DNA of 51,908 nt from Heyndrickxia sporothermodurans (GCF_016785185.1 NZ_JAEKDY010000011.1); one strand, 5' to 3'; numbered from the stretch's first letter, positions 8,625 through 17,536 are shown. The notes: a model not told the origin generated them from the letters alone. Numbers and translations are program-made.

Positions 8625-9074
8625 TCAATACGAAACTCGGATATTTTCTAATTCCCTCTGTTCTAAATTTTTCAATGTAAACCCGAGGTCCTTACAGAAT
8701 TTGGCGATAGACTTAATTTGTTGAAGGGTTGTTATGATAAATGTTCGATCCCTTTGTATCGTATCTTTAATAGATGACAGCATATCCAACAAAGCAGCAG
8801 ACTTTAATTCAGGGATTGCTTGTTGATACGCTAACGTTTCTTCAGTAACTGGAAGAATCCAAAGATTACATTCAAAGGGAACCTTCAATAATTGAGAAAA
8901 CGCATCTGCCTTCTCTAAAGGAGTTCGTAATGTATAATCAAACATTTCAAAAACAATCTTATTTGAAAAATCTAAAGATCGAAAAGGATAACTTCCTTGT
9001 TCATCAAAAACTTGAATCATTAATTTAGATTGAATTTCTTCCTTATTTGTTTTTGTAGCTAGATTGTCCATCAT
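8625..9074 (-). CDS. Downstream gene in the same frame (149 aa), likely translated on its own
   Basis: Inside the long frame an AAAGGAGT ribosome site (9079-9086) precedes ATGATG at 9074/9071, and the product MMDNLATKTNKEE... to ENIRVSY looks like a complete soluble protein of 149 residues. The 130 bases between the GH18 end and this start translate to low-complexity residues (for example SFFYFRVLSYK) typical of non-coding DNA. So this is probably an independent gene whose frame happens to join the upstream one. The protein is mixed alpha/beta and has no family I recognise. It could also be read as the C-terminal part of the fused product. Confidence 0.6.
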   Translation of the reverse strand: MMDNLATKTNKEEIQSKLMIQVFDEQGSYPFRSLDFSNKIVFEMFDYTLRTPLEKADAFSQLLKVPFECNLWILPVTEETLAYQQAIPELKSAALLDMLSSIKDTIQRDRTFIITTLQQIKSIAKFCKDLGFTLKNLEQRELENIRVSY

Positions 9075-10463
9075 CGATACTCCTTTCAAATTAGTTTTAT
9101 AACTTAATACCCTAAAATAAAAAAAGGAAAACCTACGAACCTCTTTAACACAATTTCCGGAAAATAAAAGGAGGGAACTAATGATTTTGTTCCCTCCAAT
9201 AGATTCAAGTTTTTTTATATGGAAAAACTTTGTCAGAAGCCACGGACCTTCAGGGAAGCCTAGTGATAACTGCCACGCCCCGACACCGCCAATTTGGAAT
9301 TCACGGATAAGCTGCATCTTTTTGCTTATACTTCTAGCATCCTCAAATCCAACTACATGACGATTTCCTTGTCCGTCAACATAATAGAAATAGGGAGATT
9401 CATATTCCTTTGAATAGTGGATCTCTGCTTGGTGCTGCATGGCAAGCCGTACAGCATTTTGATTAGAAATTCCCGGAGCAATCGTTTTTGGATTATAAGG
9501 CAGTGTCCAATCATAACCATATAGAGGAAGACCTAATAGTATTTTCTTCCGCGGAACTCGATCAATTGCAAATTGAATCGTCCGTCTTACTTCATTAATA
9601 GGAGCAACTGGTCCAGGCTCACTAGCACTATGATGCCAGTCGTACGCCATAATAAACATCAAGTCGACGACAGAGCCTATTCCGCCATAATCGTAGCCCT
9701 TCAGCCAAGGGATATTGTCACTTGTTTTCGGTGGGACAGCAATCGTTAATAAATGACCGGCAGGCTTTAACCGATCACGAAGCTCTCGCAAAAATCCAGT
9801 AAAAAGATCTCTATCCTTCTCAAGAGTCATTTCAAAATCAATGTTTACGCCATCGTATCCTTTCGTTGATACTTCTTGTAAGATTCGGTTAATGAGTGTA
9901 TTTCTTGCTGTAGAATTATTCAGCATTTGACTAGTCAATTGTGAACTAAATCCAGATTCCGTTAAGTTAGTTATTGTCATTAATGGTTTTACCCTATGCG
10001 ACCATGCTGTTTTAATTGCTGTAAGATCGTTTAGTGTGCTTAATCCGCCATCAGGAGAAAAATGATATTCAAAAAGAGCAATATAGGTAAGATAAGGCGA
10101 GAAGTCGGTGATTAATCGTTGATCTGCTTGTGGAGTTCTTACAGAATAATACCCTAAACTTGTCACATAATAATTTGAAATATTAGGGATTCTAACTATC
10201 ATTCCTACTTGTAATCGAGCAGGGTTAATGGAAGGATTTGCTCTTCTAAGACTTTCAACGGATACAGAAGCCATTTGTGCAATTGTATAAAAACTATCCT
10301 CGGGCTGGACAATGTATGTGTACGAAGGAATAAGTAATGCCTGCCCGGGAACGATATTCACTTGATTTAAGCCATTCGCAAGTCGAATCTGTTCAACAGG
10401 AACCGAATACTTCGAACCAATTCGATATAAAGAATCGCCTTGTTGAACGGTATAAATAAACAT
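8625..10463 (-). CDS. LysM-GH18 glycosidase (SleL/YaaH type), read in frame into the following gene
   Basis: Residues 1-95 are two LysM modules (YTVQQGDSLYRIG... and YIVQPEDSFYTIA...), followed by a GH18 barrel with the catalytic motif GYDGVNIDFEMT, as in spore cortex-fragment N-acetylglucosaminidases SleL/YaaH. The start is ATG 10463, preceded by AAAGGAG; an ATG at 10490 lies upstream of that site. The enzyme should end near FFHIKK (about 9211, about 420 residues, the usual length). Instead the frame stays open for another 585 bases, through an intrinsic terminator (about 9172-9199) and the next ribosome site, into a second gene. A run of seven A (9210-9216) sits at the join: one more A would give IKKT-stop. 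Either a stop-loss fusion, slippage, or a sequence error. Confidence 0.85.
   Translation of the reverse strand: MFIYTVQQGDSLYRIGSKYSVPVEQIRLANGLNQVNIVPGQALLIPSYTYIVQPEDSFYTIAQMASVSVESLRRANPSINPARLQVGMIVRIPNISNYYVTSLGYYSVRTPQADQRLITDFSPYLTYIALFEYHFSPDGGLSTLNDLTAIKTAWSHRVKPLMTITNLTESGFSSQLTSQMLNNSTARNTLINRILQEVSTKGYDGVNIDFEMTLEKDRDLFTGFLRELRDRLKPAGHLLTIAVPPKTSDNIPWLKGYDYGGIGSVVDLMFIMAYDWHHSASEPGPVAPINEVRRTIQFAIDRVPRKKILLGLPLYGYDWTLPYNPKTIAPGISNQNAVRLAMQHQAEIHYSKEYESPYFYYVDGQGNRHVVGFEDARSISKKMQLIREFQIGGVGAWQLSLGFPEGPWLLTKFFHIKKLESIGGNKIISSLLLFSGNCVKEVRRFSFFYFRVLSYKTNLKGVSMMDNLATKTNKEEIQSKLMIQVFDEQGSYPFRSLDFSNKIVFEMFDYTLRTPLEKADAFSQLLKVPFECNLWILPVTEETLAYQQAIPELKSAALLDMLSSIKDTIQRDRTFIITTLQQIKSIAKFCKDLGFTLKNLEQRELENIRVSY
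9172..9199 (-). terminator. Intrinsic terminator located inside the fused reading frame
   Basis: On the minus strand GGAGGGAAC and GTTCCCTCC form a perfect 9-bp stem around a 10-base loop, followed by TTTTATTTT. It lies just after the expected end of the GH18 domain, which argues that the GH18 gene once ended here. Confidence 0.75.
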
Positions 10464-10585
10464 GATGATCGACTCCTTTCCATACAACATTGTATGAAAT
10501 ACATACCTGTCTATATGCTTATCGAATGAATAAGGACAAGTCGAAAATAAATATAAAATGGGAAATTTTAACGAGAAAATAAATC

Positions 10586-10611
10586 TAAAAATGTTAAAAA
10601 ATTGTCGATAA
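10586..10611 (+). promoter_or_regulatory. Possible SigD-type promoter of the chemoreceptor gene
   Basis: TAAA (10586-10589) and GTCGATAA (10604-10611) are 14 bases apart, close to the B. subtilis SigD pattern TAAA, 14-16 bases, GCCGATAT (two mismatches). Chemoreceptor genes are classical SigD targets. It lies about 160 bases before the start codon. The rest of the 280-base gap is AT-rich with no gene seen. Confidence 0.4.
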
Positions 10612-10770
10612 AAAAAGAGATTAATAATAATCTAAATCAATTGTTGATTTTTTAACTACAATGATCAGAGCAGACCAACAGCGAAAAATCAACAGTGATG
10701 GATAATAAAGCTTTTAAGTGAGAAGATACATAAATTTTCTTTCTTATAACGAACCAAGGAGACTAGCAAC

Positions 10771-12753
10771 GTGAAAATCAAATTAAATAAATTCTTCAAG
10801 ATGACGATTCGAAAAAAATTATCTGTATCTTTTGTGATTATGTTAATTGTACCAACAGTAATTATCGGTGCATCGTCTTATTTCAGCTCGAAAAATAGCC
10901 TTGAAAAGGAAATGATGAGAGCAGCAAGTGAAAATGTAGATACTTTAAATAATATTATTGATGATACAATATCCCCTTATTTATCGGATGCTGATTTTTT
11001 TGCAGAAACAATAACATCAAAAGATTACAAAGGGTTAGAAAGTCCAAAGATACGTACGAAACTCGATCAGTATATAAAGCTTCATAAATATGTGCAATTA
11101 GCTTATATTGGTACAGAAACAGGATTAATGATTAAATCTCCGAAAAGTAATGTTCCAAAAGGATATGTACCTAGTCAAAGACCATGGTATCAAGAAGCGA
11201 TGAAACAGCCGGGTAAGACAATTATTACTGAGCCATATATATCCTCAACTTCAGGTGATATGGTTATTACCATTGCAAAAACATTGAATGACCATTCCGG
11301 AGTAATAGGAATAGATATTTCTTTGGAAAATATTAATAGTATCGCTAAGAAAATTAATATTGGTGCTAAAGGGTATACCATGATATTGGACAAGAGCGAA
11401 AAGTTTATCGCCCATCCGCACGAAAAAGGTGGAAAAGCAGCAACACAATCTTTTTACAATAAGCTTTACAAAAAAGACGCCGGACAATTTACTTATCATT
11501 TAGATGGTGCCGCGAAACAAATGGTGTTTAACACGAATAAGCTAACCGGTTGGAAGATAGCGGGAACGATGTATTTGTCAGAAACAACTGATGCAGCAAG
11601 ACCGATTATGTTGAACACGGGACTCATTAACCTAATAGCGTTCATTATTGGTGGAATCGCAATATTCCTTATCATTCGTTCTATAATTACACCACTGCAT
11701 AAATTAAAAAATGCAGCTAATCAGGTGAGTGAAGGGGATTTATCCTTAAATATAGACGTACAAACTTCCGACGAAATCAATGATTTAGCCCAATCCTTTA
11801 ATTCGATGACAAGAAATTTAAGGGAGTTAATTCAGCAAATAGATGAAAGTGCCGTTCAGCTTTCCGCATCTTCGGAACAATTGAATGCAAGTGCGGAAGA
11901 AACGACAAGTGCTACAGAACATGTCGCGGCAGCGATTGAACAAATTTCGAAAGGAGCAGAAAATCAAACGGTTGGTATTGAAAATAACGCAAATGCAATG
12001 GATGAAATTGCCCTCGGCATTGGAAGGGTAGCAGATAACACGACACAGGTAACAGAATTGACAAGAAGTACAACCAAATTGGCAGATGAAGGTGGAGCGT
12101 TTGTTAATCGTACAGTCGAGCAGATGAAGGAAATCTATCAATCGGTGGAACAGTCCAATGTAAAAATTACTGCTCTATCTGATCGTTCCAAGGAAATTAG
12201 TACGATCATTGAAATGATTACGGGAATCGCCGATCAAACGAATTTGCTGGCATTAAATGCAGCGATTGAAGCTGCAAGAGCTGGAGAGTCCGGAAAAGGC
12301 TTTGCAGTAGTAGCTGACGAAATTAGAAAACTCGCCGAACAATCAAGACAATCAGCACAGCAAATATCAACACTCATTACGGAAATACAAAAGGAAACCG
12401 ACAGTTCTGTACAGACAATGCATGACGCGACTCAGAAAGTGGAGTTGGGGCTTTCAATTTCAAAAGAAACAATTGCAAAATTCAATCAAATTTTACATGG
12501 AATGAAAGAAATTGCTCCACAAATGGAGGACGTTGCAGCGATTTCACAACAAATTACTGCCGGTGTTGAAGAGGTTACATCTATAGCGAACGAACTTGCG
12601 TCGATTGCAAAAGAAAACTCATCGGCAGCAGATGAAATTGCCTCAACAACAGAAGAAACAGTTGCATCAATGCAAGAAATTACTTCTTCATCGAAAGCAT
12701 TGTCGAAACTTGCGGAAGATCTTCAATTACTTTTGAAAAAATTTAAACTGTAA
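10771..12753 (+). CDS. Methyl-accepting chemotaxis protein with dCache sensor
   Basis: A 660-residue chemoreceptor of the McpA/TlpA layout. A membrane span lies at about residues 17-37, then an extracytoplasmic double Cache domain (motif RPWYQEAMKQPGKTIITEPY near residue 130, and a second lobe around LDKSEKFIAHP), a second span about 283-303 and a HAMP domain to about 356. The signalling coiled coil ends in the conserved hairpin tip DQTNLLALNAAIEAARAGE. The tip binds CheA/CheW, and flanking Glu/Gln pairs serve as methylation sites. dCache domains of this type usually bind amino acids or other small organic ligands, but the ligand cannot be read here. GTG start after AAGGAG. A terminator follows. 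Confidence 0.95.
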   Translation: MKIKLNKFFKMTIRKKLSVSFVIMLIVPTVIIGASSYFSSKNSLEKEMMRAASENVDTLNNIIDDTISPYLSDADFFAETITSKDYKGLESPKIRTKLDQYIKLHKYVQLAYIGTETGLMIKSPKSNVPKGYVPSQRPWYQEAMKQPGKTIITEPYISSTSGDMVITIAKTLNDHSGVIGIDISLENINSIAKKINIGAKGYTMILDKSEKFIAHPHEKGGKAATQSFYNKLYKKDAGQFTYHLDGAAKQMVFNTNKLTGWKIAGTMYLSETTDAARPIMLNTGLINLIAFIIGGIAIFLIIRSIITPLHKLKNAANQVSEGDLSLNIDVQTSDEINDLAQSFNSMTRNLRELIQQIDESAVQLSASSEQLNASAEETTSATEHVAAAIEQISKGAENQTVGIENNANAMDEIALGIGRVADNTTQVTELTRSTTKLADEGGAFVNRTVEQMKEIYQSVEQSNVKITALSDRSKEISTIIEMITGIADQTNLLALNAAIEAARAGESGKGFAVVADEIRKLAEQSRQSAQQISTLITEIQKETDSSVQTMHDATQKVELGLSISKETIAKFNQILHGMKEIAPQMEDVAAISQQITAGVEEVTSIANELASIAKENSSAADEIASTTEETVASMQEITSSSKALSKLAEDLQLLLKKFKL

Positions 12754-12755
12754 CA

Positions 12756-12790
12756 ACTCCCCCTCTTCCAAATTGGAACGAGGGGTTTTC
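12756..12790 (+). terminator. Intrinsic terminator after the chemoreceptor gene
   Basis: CCCCTC and GAGGGG pair, extended inward by TTCC / GGAA, and are followed by TTTTCT, three bases after the stop. Confidence 0.75.
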
Positions 12791-12945
12791 TATTTGGTGG
12801 CATGTATTTTCTAAAATACATCACCTAGTTCAGCCAATTGAACAATGAACCAATGGATATCTATACCAGTTCCGCAACTTTATCGTATATAATACTTATA
12901 ATGAAATTTACATAAGTTTAAGTATCAAATCGAGGTGAAAAGATC

Positions 12946-14781
12946 GTGAGTGGAATTGTTGGATATATAGGGAAATCTTCGGCTCATACTGTCATATTAA
13001 ATTGTTTAACCCATTTGGATTACCGTGGCTACGATTCAGCTGGAATTGCCATTTCGAATATGAAAACGATTGAAGTACGTAAAGAAAAAGGACGTGTCGA
13101 GGATTTAGAAGCATTATTGGAAATTGAGCCGATGACGAATGGAAAGCTTGGTATCGGCCATACAAGATGGGCCTCACACGGTGCACCTACAGTATTGAAT
13201 GCACATCCATTAAGCGATGAGAATGAACAATTTTTTGTCGTTCATAATGGGATTATCGAAAACAATCGCCAGCTTAAAAATATGTTAATAGAAAATGGTC
13301 ACCATTTTACTACCGAGACCGATACAGAAGTGATTCCACATCTACTTGCACATTTTGATACAGGCAATTTTGCGGATACGGTAAAAAAAGTTTTGCCATA
13401 TTTAAAAGGTTCATTTGCGTTAGCAATTATGTCAAAATCTGATCCCGATACAATCATCGCCATATCACAAGAGAATCCTTTAATTATCGGTTTTGGTCAG
13501 GATGAGGCATTTTTATCATCGGATATCTCTGCGATTCTTTCCTATACGAAAGAAATATATCCTATTAAAAACGGTGAAATTGCAGTCCTTTCTCCTAAAG
13601 GAATAAAAGTAGAGACGGTTGAAGGAATGTCCATTCAACCAGAGAAAAAAATTGTCGAGTGGGATCAGGCTGATTTTAGCAGGCAAGAACATGAGCATTA
13701 TATGTTAAAAGAGATTATTGAACAACCGAAAGAAATTAAGAAAACATTAGAAGGCAGACTAATCGATGATCGTGTTCATATTCCGGAACTTGAGTCTTTT
13801 TTAGCAGAAAAAACAATCGATCAATATCAAAAAATTGATATCGTCGCAACAGGTACAGCTTACCATGCTGGAATGGTAGGAAAAAAAGTTATGGAATCGA
13901 TGCTCAATCTACCTGTCGAAGTGTCGATTTCTTCCGAATTTCGCTATGAGCATGGACCGCTTAATGAGAAAAATCTCGTCATCTTCATTAGTCAATCGGG
14001 AGAAACAGCTGATACATTATCCGCTTTAAAAGAAGCGAAATTACATGGCAGTTCAACAATAGCAATTACAAATAGACAGCGCAGTAATCTTGCACGGAAA
14101 GCGGATTGTACGATATGTACAAATGCTGGACCGGAATTATCCGTTCCTGCAACAAAGGCTTATACTACCCAAATTACAGTCTTACTGCTGCTCGCAATCG
14201 TGTTAACAGAAAAAACAAATGGTCCGGGTATGGATCGGATTCCGGAAATGATAAAAGAATTATATAATCTTCCTGAAGAAGTTGAGAAAACGTTAATTAT
14301 GACACAAGATGCAATTGATCAGTTCGCACAAGTGACAGAAGATCAAGATAACCTGTTTCTTATTGGGAGGGGGCTCGATTATGTGCTTGCATTGGAAGGA
14401 GCACTTAAGCTGCAAGAAGTCGCCTATTTACATGCAGATGCCTATGCAGCGGGTGAAATGAAACACGGAACAATGGCCTTAATCACTCCGGGAGTTCCGG
14501 TCATTGCCCTCTCTACGCAGATACATTTACGTGATAAAACAATCAATAACATTAAAGAAATTAAGGCGAGAGATGCGTTTGTTGTAGGAGTAACAACAAT
14601 TGGGGACGATGACATTAGTGAAATTGTCGACGAAGTTATGTATATTCCAGAAGTCCATCCTTTTTTAATGCCGATCATTGCCGCCATCCCTCTGCAATTA
14701 TTAGCCTATTATGCGGGAACGGTGAGAGGCTATGATGTGGACCGTCCAAGAAATTTAGCGAAGAGCTTAACTGTTGAATAA
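12946..14781 (+). CDS. GlmS-like glucosamine-6-phosphate synthase with Ser in place of the catalytic Cys
   Basis: The 611-residue protein is full length for GlmS (about 600): an N-terminal type 2 glutaminase domain and two SIS domains. The isomerase half looks intact: SQSGETADT, the active-site loop ALEGALKLQEVAYLHA and AGEMKHGT, and the C-terminal NLAKSLTVE lysine. The glutaminase half keeps the glutamine-binding residues (TRWASHG, HNGIIEN, ETDTEV), but the N-terminus reads Met-Ser-Gly-Ile-Val where GlmS has Met-Cys-Gly-Ile-Val; that Cys is the nucleophile. The GTG start is fixed by GAGGTG 8 bases upstream and no alternative start supplies a Cys. No glmS ribozyme is recognisable in the 192-base leader. 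It is probably a paralogue with altered ammonia source or a defective glutaminase; a standard glmS presumably lies elsewhere. Confidence 0.88.
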   Translation: MSGIVGYIGKSSAHTVILNCLTHLDYRGYDSAGIAISNMKTIEVRKEKGRVEDLEALLEIEPMTNGKLGIGHTRWASHGAPTVLNAHPLSDENEQFFVVHNGIIENNRQLKNMLIENGHHFTTETDTEVIPHLLAHFDTGNFADTVKKVLPYLKGSFALAIMSKSDPDTIIAISQENPLIIGFGQDEAFLSSDISAILSYTKEIYPIKNGEIAVLSPKGIKVETVEGMSIQPEKKIVEWDQADFSRQEHEHYMLKEIIEQPKEIKKTLEGRLIDDRVHIPELESFLAEKTIDQYQKIDIVATGTAYHAGMVGKKVMESMLNLPVEVSISSEFRYEHGPLNEKNLVIFISQSGETADTLSALKEAKLHGSSTIAITNRQRSNLARKADCTICTNAGPELSVPATKAYTTQITVLLLLAIVLTEKTNGPGMDRIPEMIKELYNLPEEVEKTLIMTQDAIDQFAQVTEDQDNLFLIGRGLDYVLALEGALKLQEVAYLHADAYAAGEMKHGTMALITPGVPVIALSTQIHLRDKTINNIKEIKARDAFVVGVTTIGDDDISEIVDEVMYIPEVHPFLMPIIAAIPLQLLAYYAGTVRGYDVDRPRNLAKSLTVE

Positions 14782-14942
14782 GAATGGGTATCAAGAGGGG
14801 ATGTCGATTCTACAGACACTAGTTCCTTTATTTGTGAAAAAGTGGAGTAATTTCTTATGTTTGCGGGCATAGGTTCCATAATTTTGATAAAAAGCAATAG
14901 TTTTACCATATTTTTTCGTAAAAAAATAAAAGGGAGAATAAG

Positions 14943-15395
14943 ATGGAGATTAGGAAATTATATTTGAATGAAGATCCACCTATGGATCTATTATTACTAG
15001 CTGATCCCTCTAAAAAACTAGTTGAAGAATATTTAAAAAGGGGACAATGCTTTATCGCTGAACAAAGTGGCAAGATGGTTGGCGAATATGTGTTGCTTCC
15101 AACAAGGCCTGAGACAGTTGAATTAGTGAATATAGCCGTTGATGAAGCACAACAAGGGAAAGGCATTGGAAAACAATTAGTCTTCCATGCCATTCAACAG
15201 GCAAAAACACAAGGTTTCAAAACGATTGAAGTAGGGACAGGGAATTCAAGTATTTCACAAATTGCCCTATACCAAAAATGTGGATTTCACATGATTGGTA
15301 TTGATCGCGATTTTTTCCTCCGGCACTATGACGAGGAAATCTATGAAAATGGAATACAAACGATTGATATGGTACGCCTATCTCAAGATCTTTAA
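14943..15395 (+). CDS. GNAT family N-acetyltransferase (YvbK-like)
   Basis: A 150-residue GNAT enzyme. The acetyl-CoA binding motif A is clear: VNIAVDEAQQGKGIGKQL, with the Q-x-x-G-x-G/A loop at about residues 73-78. It is followed by YQKCGFHMIG, the usual strand 5 and helix 4. The C-terminus (DFFLRHYDEEIYENGIQ) resembles B. subtilis YvbK. The ATG follows AGGGAGAATAAG. It is the first of three closely spaced small genes (gap of 20 bases to the next), probably one operon. The acceptor substrate is unknown. The 161 bases upstream hold no recognisable gene. Confidence 0.85.
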   Translation: MEIRKLYLNEDPPMDLLLLADPSKKLVEEYLKRGQCFIAEQSGKMVGEYVLLPTRPETVELVNIAVDEAQQGKGIGKQLVFHAIQQAKTQGFKTIEVGTGNSSISQIALYQKCGFHMIGIDRDFFLRHYDEEIYENGIQTIDMVRLSQDL

Positions 15396-15415
15396 ATAGT
15401 TTTGGAGGAACAAAA

Positions 15416-16318
15416 ATGAAATCAGCATTATCTGATCAAGTGCTGGATTGGGTGCGAAAGTCTGTCGGTTCCGAAACAGAGATTCGTTCAATTAAAAGAC
15501 TGCATGGTGGAATCTCGTCGGCTGTTCATCACATTTCACTTACAACGGGGGATGTCGTCCTACGTCAATTTGATAACGATGAATGGCTGAAGGAAGAACC
15601 GGACTTAGCCAGACACGAAGCGGAAAGCTTGCGTTTGGCGAGAAAAGCCCCTATCCCAACACCTGAAATCATTGCATTTGATGAAACGGGGGACCGATGT
15701 GGGATGCCCGCCGTTCTTATGACAAAACTGGAAGGCACAGTTCTATTAAAACCGCAACACATGGAAAGGTGGTTAGATGGGCTGGCTGAATCACTTGTTC
15801 GGATTCATTCGGTTCAAGCGGATAATTTTCCGTGGACCTATTTTACATATAAAGATGTAAAAGAGTTAGAGATTCCCGATTGGTCGAGTTATCCGGAACT
15901 ATGGGGGGCTGTTTTCGATTTTGTGAGAGAACCGCGTCCACAGGTGAAACCATGCTTTATTCATAGAGATTACCATCCAACGAACATATTATGGGTAGAT
16001 GATAAAGTCAGTGGTGTCGTCGATTGGGTGAATGCTTGTCGTGGTCCTGCAGGGATAGATATTGGACATTGCCGATTAAATTTAGCGATGCTATTTGGTG
16101 TATCCACCGCTGATGAGTTTCTTTCAGCATATGAAAAACTAGCTGGTTATTCATTCAGTTATCATCCGTATTGGGATTTGTTGTCTCTGATTGATATTCT
16201 TTTTGGCTCTCCAGAGGTATATCCGGGATGGATCGCATTCGGAGTTACCAATCTCACGGACCAAATGATGGTTGACCGCTTGGACCAATATATGAAAAGT
16301 TTGTTAAAAAAAATATAG
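15416..16318 (+). CDS. Aminoglycoside phosphotransferase-fold kinase
   Basis: A 300-residue APH/choline-kinase-fold protein. The catalytic loop is CFIHRDYHPTNILW (H-x-D-x-x-x-x-N) near residues 180-193, and the metal-binding GVVDWVNACRGPAGIDIGH follows, matching the family's IDxxxA/G-x-x-x-x-D pattern. The nucleotide-binding N-lobe starts with RLHGGISSAVHHI. Members phosphorylate small molecules such as aminoglycosides, macrolides, choline or homoserine; nothing here identifies which. It sits between an acetyltransferase and a histidine phosphatase on one strand, a combination common in small-molecule modification operons of Bacillus. The ATG follows GGAGGAACAAAA. Confidence 0.85.
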   Translation: MKSALSDQVLDWVRKSVGSETEIRSIKRLHGGISSAVHHISLTTGDVVLRQFDNDEWLKEEPDLARHEAESLRLARKAPIPTPEIIAFDETGDRCGMPAVLMTKLEGTVLLKPQHMERWLDGLAESLVRIHSVQADNFPWTYFTYKDVKELEIPDWSSYPELWGAVFDFVREPRPQVKPCFIHRDYHPTNILWVDDKVSGVVDWVNACRGPAGIDIGHCRLNLAMLFGVSTADEFLSAYEKLAGYSFSYHPYWDLLSLIDILFGSPEVYPGWIAFGVTNLTDQMMVDRLDQYMKSLLKKI

Positions 16319-16345
16319 ATATTTTTATAGGGAGATGAGGAGAAT

Positions 16346-16924
16346 ATGACACGGATCGGTTTTATTCGCCATGGGAGTACGGCGTGGAATAAAGAAAGAA
16401 GAGCACAAGGAAATTCTAATATACCACTTGATGAAGAAGGACTCTTACAGGCTAGGAAACTAGCTGAACGAATCAGTCAAGAAAAATGGGATGTGATTTA
16501 TTCTAGTGATTTATCAAGGGCAAGGCAAACCGCTGAAATCATTGGAGAAAAATTGCAGCATATACCTCTTCATTTAGACGAAAGGCTACGTGAAGTAAGT
16601 GGTGGTCAAATCGAAGGGACTACTGAATCGGAGAGAATTTCAAAATGGGGTTCTAGTTGGAGAGAACTGGATTTAGGAATCGAAAAGGTGGATAGTGTGA
16701 TAAAAAGGGGGCGCCCATTAATAGAAGAGATTATTACTAAGCATCACTCAAAAAATATTTTAATTGTTAGCCACGGTGGGTTTATTCAATGTCTATTATC
16801 TGATCTTGTTCCCCATTTAAAACAAGAACAATCGTTGAGAAACACGTCATTAACTAAGATTCTTCATAAAGAAAATGGATGGGAATGTGAATTATTTAAT
16901 TGTTCGATTCATTTAAATGAGTAA
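16346..16924 (+). CDS. Histidine phosphatase superfamily protein
   Basis: A 192-residue member of the phosphoglycerate mutase-like histidine phosphatases. The phospho-accepting histidine is in IRHGSTAWN (residues 7-15), the second arginine in SSDLSRARQTAEI, the acid residue in LREVSGGQIEG, and the second histidine in VSHGGFIQCL. The length and motif order fit PhoE/CobC-type broad phosphatases rather than the glycolytic mutase. It is the third gene of the small cluster, 27 bases after the kinase gene, with GGGAGATGAGGAG before the ATG. The substrate is unknown. A strong bidirectional terminator closes the unit. Confidence 0.88.
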   Translation: MTRIGFIRHGSTAWNKERRAQGNSNIPLDEEGLLQARKLAERISQEKWDVIYSSDLSRARQTAEIIGEKLQHIPLHLDERLREVSGGQIEGTTESERISKWGSSWRELDLGIEKVDSVIKRGRPLIEEIITKHHSKNILIVSHGGFIQCLLSDLVPHLKQEQSLRNTSLTKILHKENGWECELFNCSIHLNE

Positions 16925-16925
16925 T

Positions 16926-16972
16926 AAAAATGCTATCTTGTAGATAATTCATATCTAAAAGATAGCATTTTT
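16926..16972. terminator. Bidirectional terminator
   Basis: A perfect 14-bp stem AAAAATGCTATCTT / AAGATAGCATTTTT with a 19-base loop lies between convergent genes; A and T tracts on each side allow termination both ways. Confidence 0.9.
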
Positions 16973-16984
16973 GGCTTTGAACTT

Positions 16985-17536
16985 TTACATTTTCGGTGCT
17001 TCCATTCCCATTTTCGCCCATTCTTCTTTAGATGGTCCATAAATTCCCGGCACAGACAATCCAGCTTGACGCATTAAGATAGTCATTTGGCCGCGATGGT
17101 GAATTTGATGATGAATGACAAACATCAATAATGCGCCATTAGACATGTCCCTTCCGAAAATATTGTGAACTTCTTGCAATTTTTCATCAGTCCATTGCGT
17201 TTTAACAGTTTCTTGATAGGCTTCAGTCATTTTTTTATACTGCTCGGCAATATATTGTGCAGAATCAGGAACAGGAAAATCTTTATCCGGTCCATCGAAT
17301 GTGAGACCGGATTGTGAGCCAATTACTTTAATAGCAGTCGTCACATGCCATGCGGTGCGCCCAAGTGTCCAATGGCCCGGCGCCGTTTCCTGTTGCAGTG
17401 ATTCGTCAGTTAGTTGGTCTAATACCTTTTGAGTTTGCATTGCTTCATACTTCCACATTTGTAAAAATCCATCAATTGTTTGAAATATAAAAACTCCTCC
17501 TCTACATTTTATAATAGTACTATTCTTCATTAACAT
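16985..17536 (-). CDS. DinB/DUF664 family protein with an uncertain start
   Basis: A four-helix DinB-like protein. The metal-binding histidines are likely in GRTAWHVTTA and in FVIHHQIHHRGQM. DinB proteins of Bacillus include damage-inducible proteins and bacillithiol-dependent enzymes; the role here is unknown. The start is odd. The open frame begins at ATG 17536 with only a weak AAAGG site, but a strong AGGAGGAG (17501-17494) sits just before an in-frame ATA at 17488, where the protein would begin xFQTIDGFLQMW, the usual N-terminus of the family. The native start may have mutated from ATG to ATA, or ATA may be used. The first 16 residues are thus doubtful. Confidence 0.8.
   Translation of the reverse strand: MLMKNSTIIKCRGGVFIFQTIDGFLQMWKYEAMQTQKVLDQLTDESLQQETAPGHWTLGRTAWHVTTAIKVIGSQSGLTFDGPDKDFPVPDSAQYIAEQYKKMTEAYQETVKTQWTDEKLQEVHNIFGRDMSNGALLMFVIHHQIHHRGQMTILMRQAGLSVPGIYGPSKEEWAKMGMEAPKM

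Noticed and set aside
12754..12945. glmS ribozyme upstream of the GlmS-like gene
   Set aside because: The conserved core pieces of the ribozyme were looked for and not found, and after the chemoreceptor terminator only about 155 bases of AT-rich leader remain.
14801..14872. 23-codon frame beginning MSILQTLVPLF
   Set aside because: GGGG touches the ATG, leaving no spacing for a ribosome site, and the frame is short and AT-random in character.
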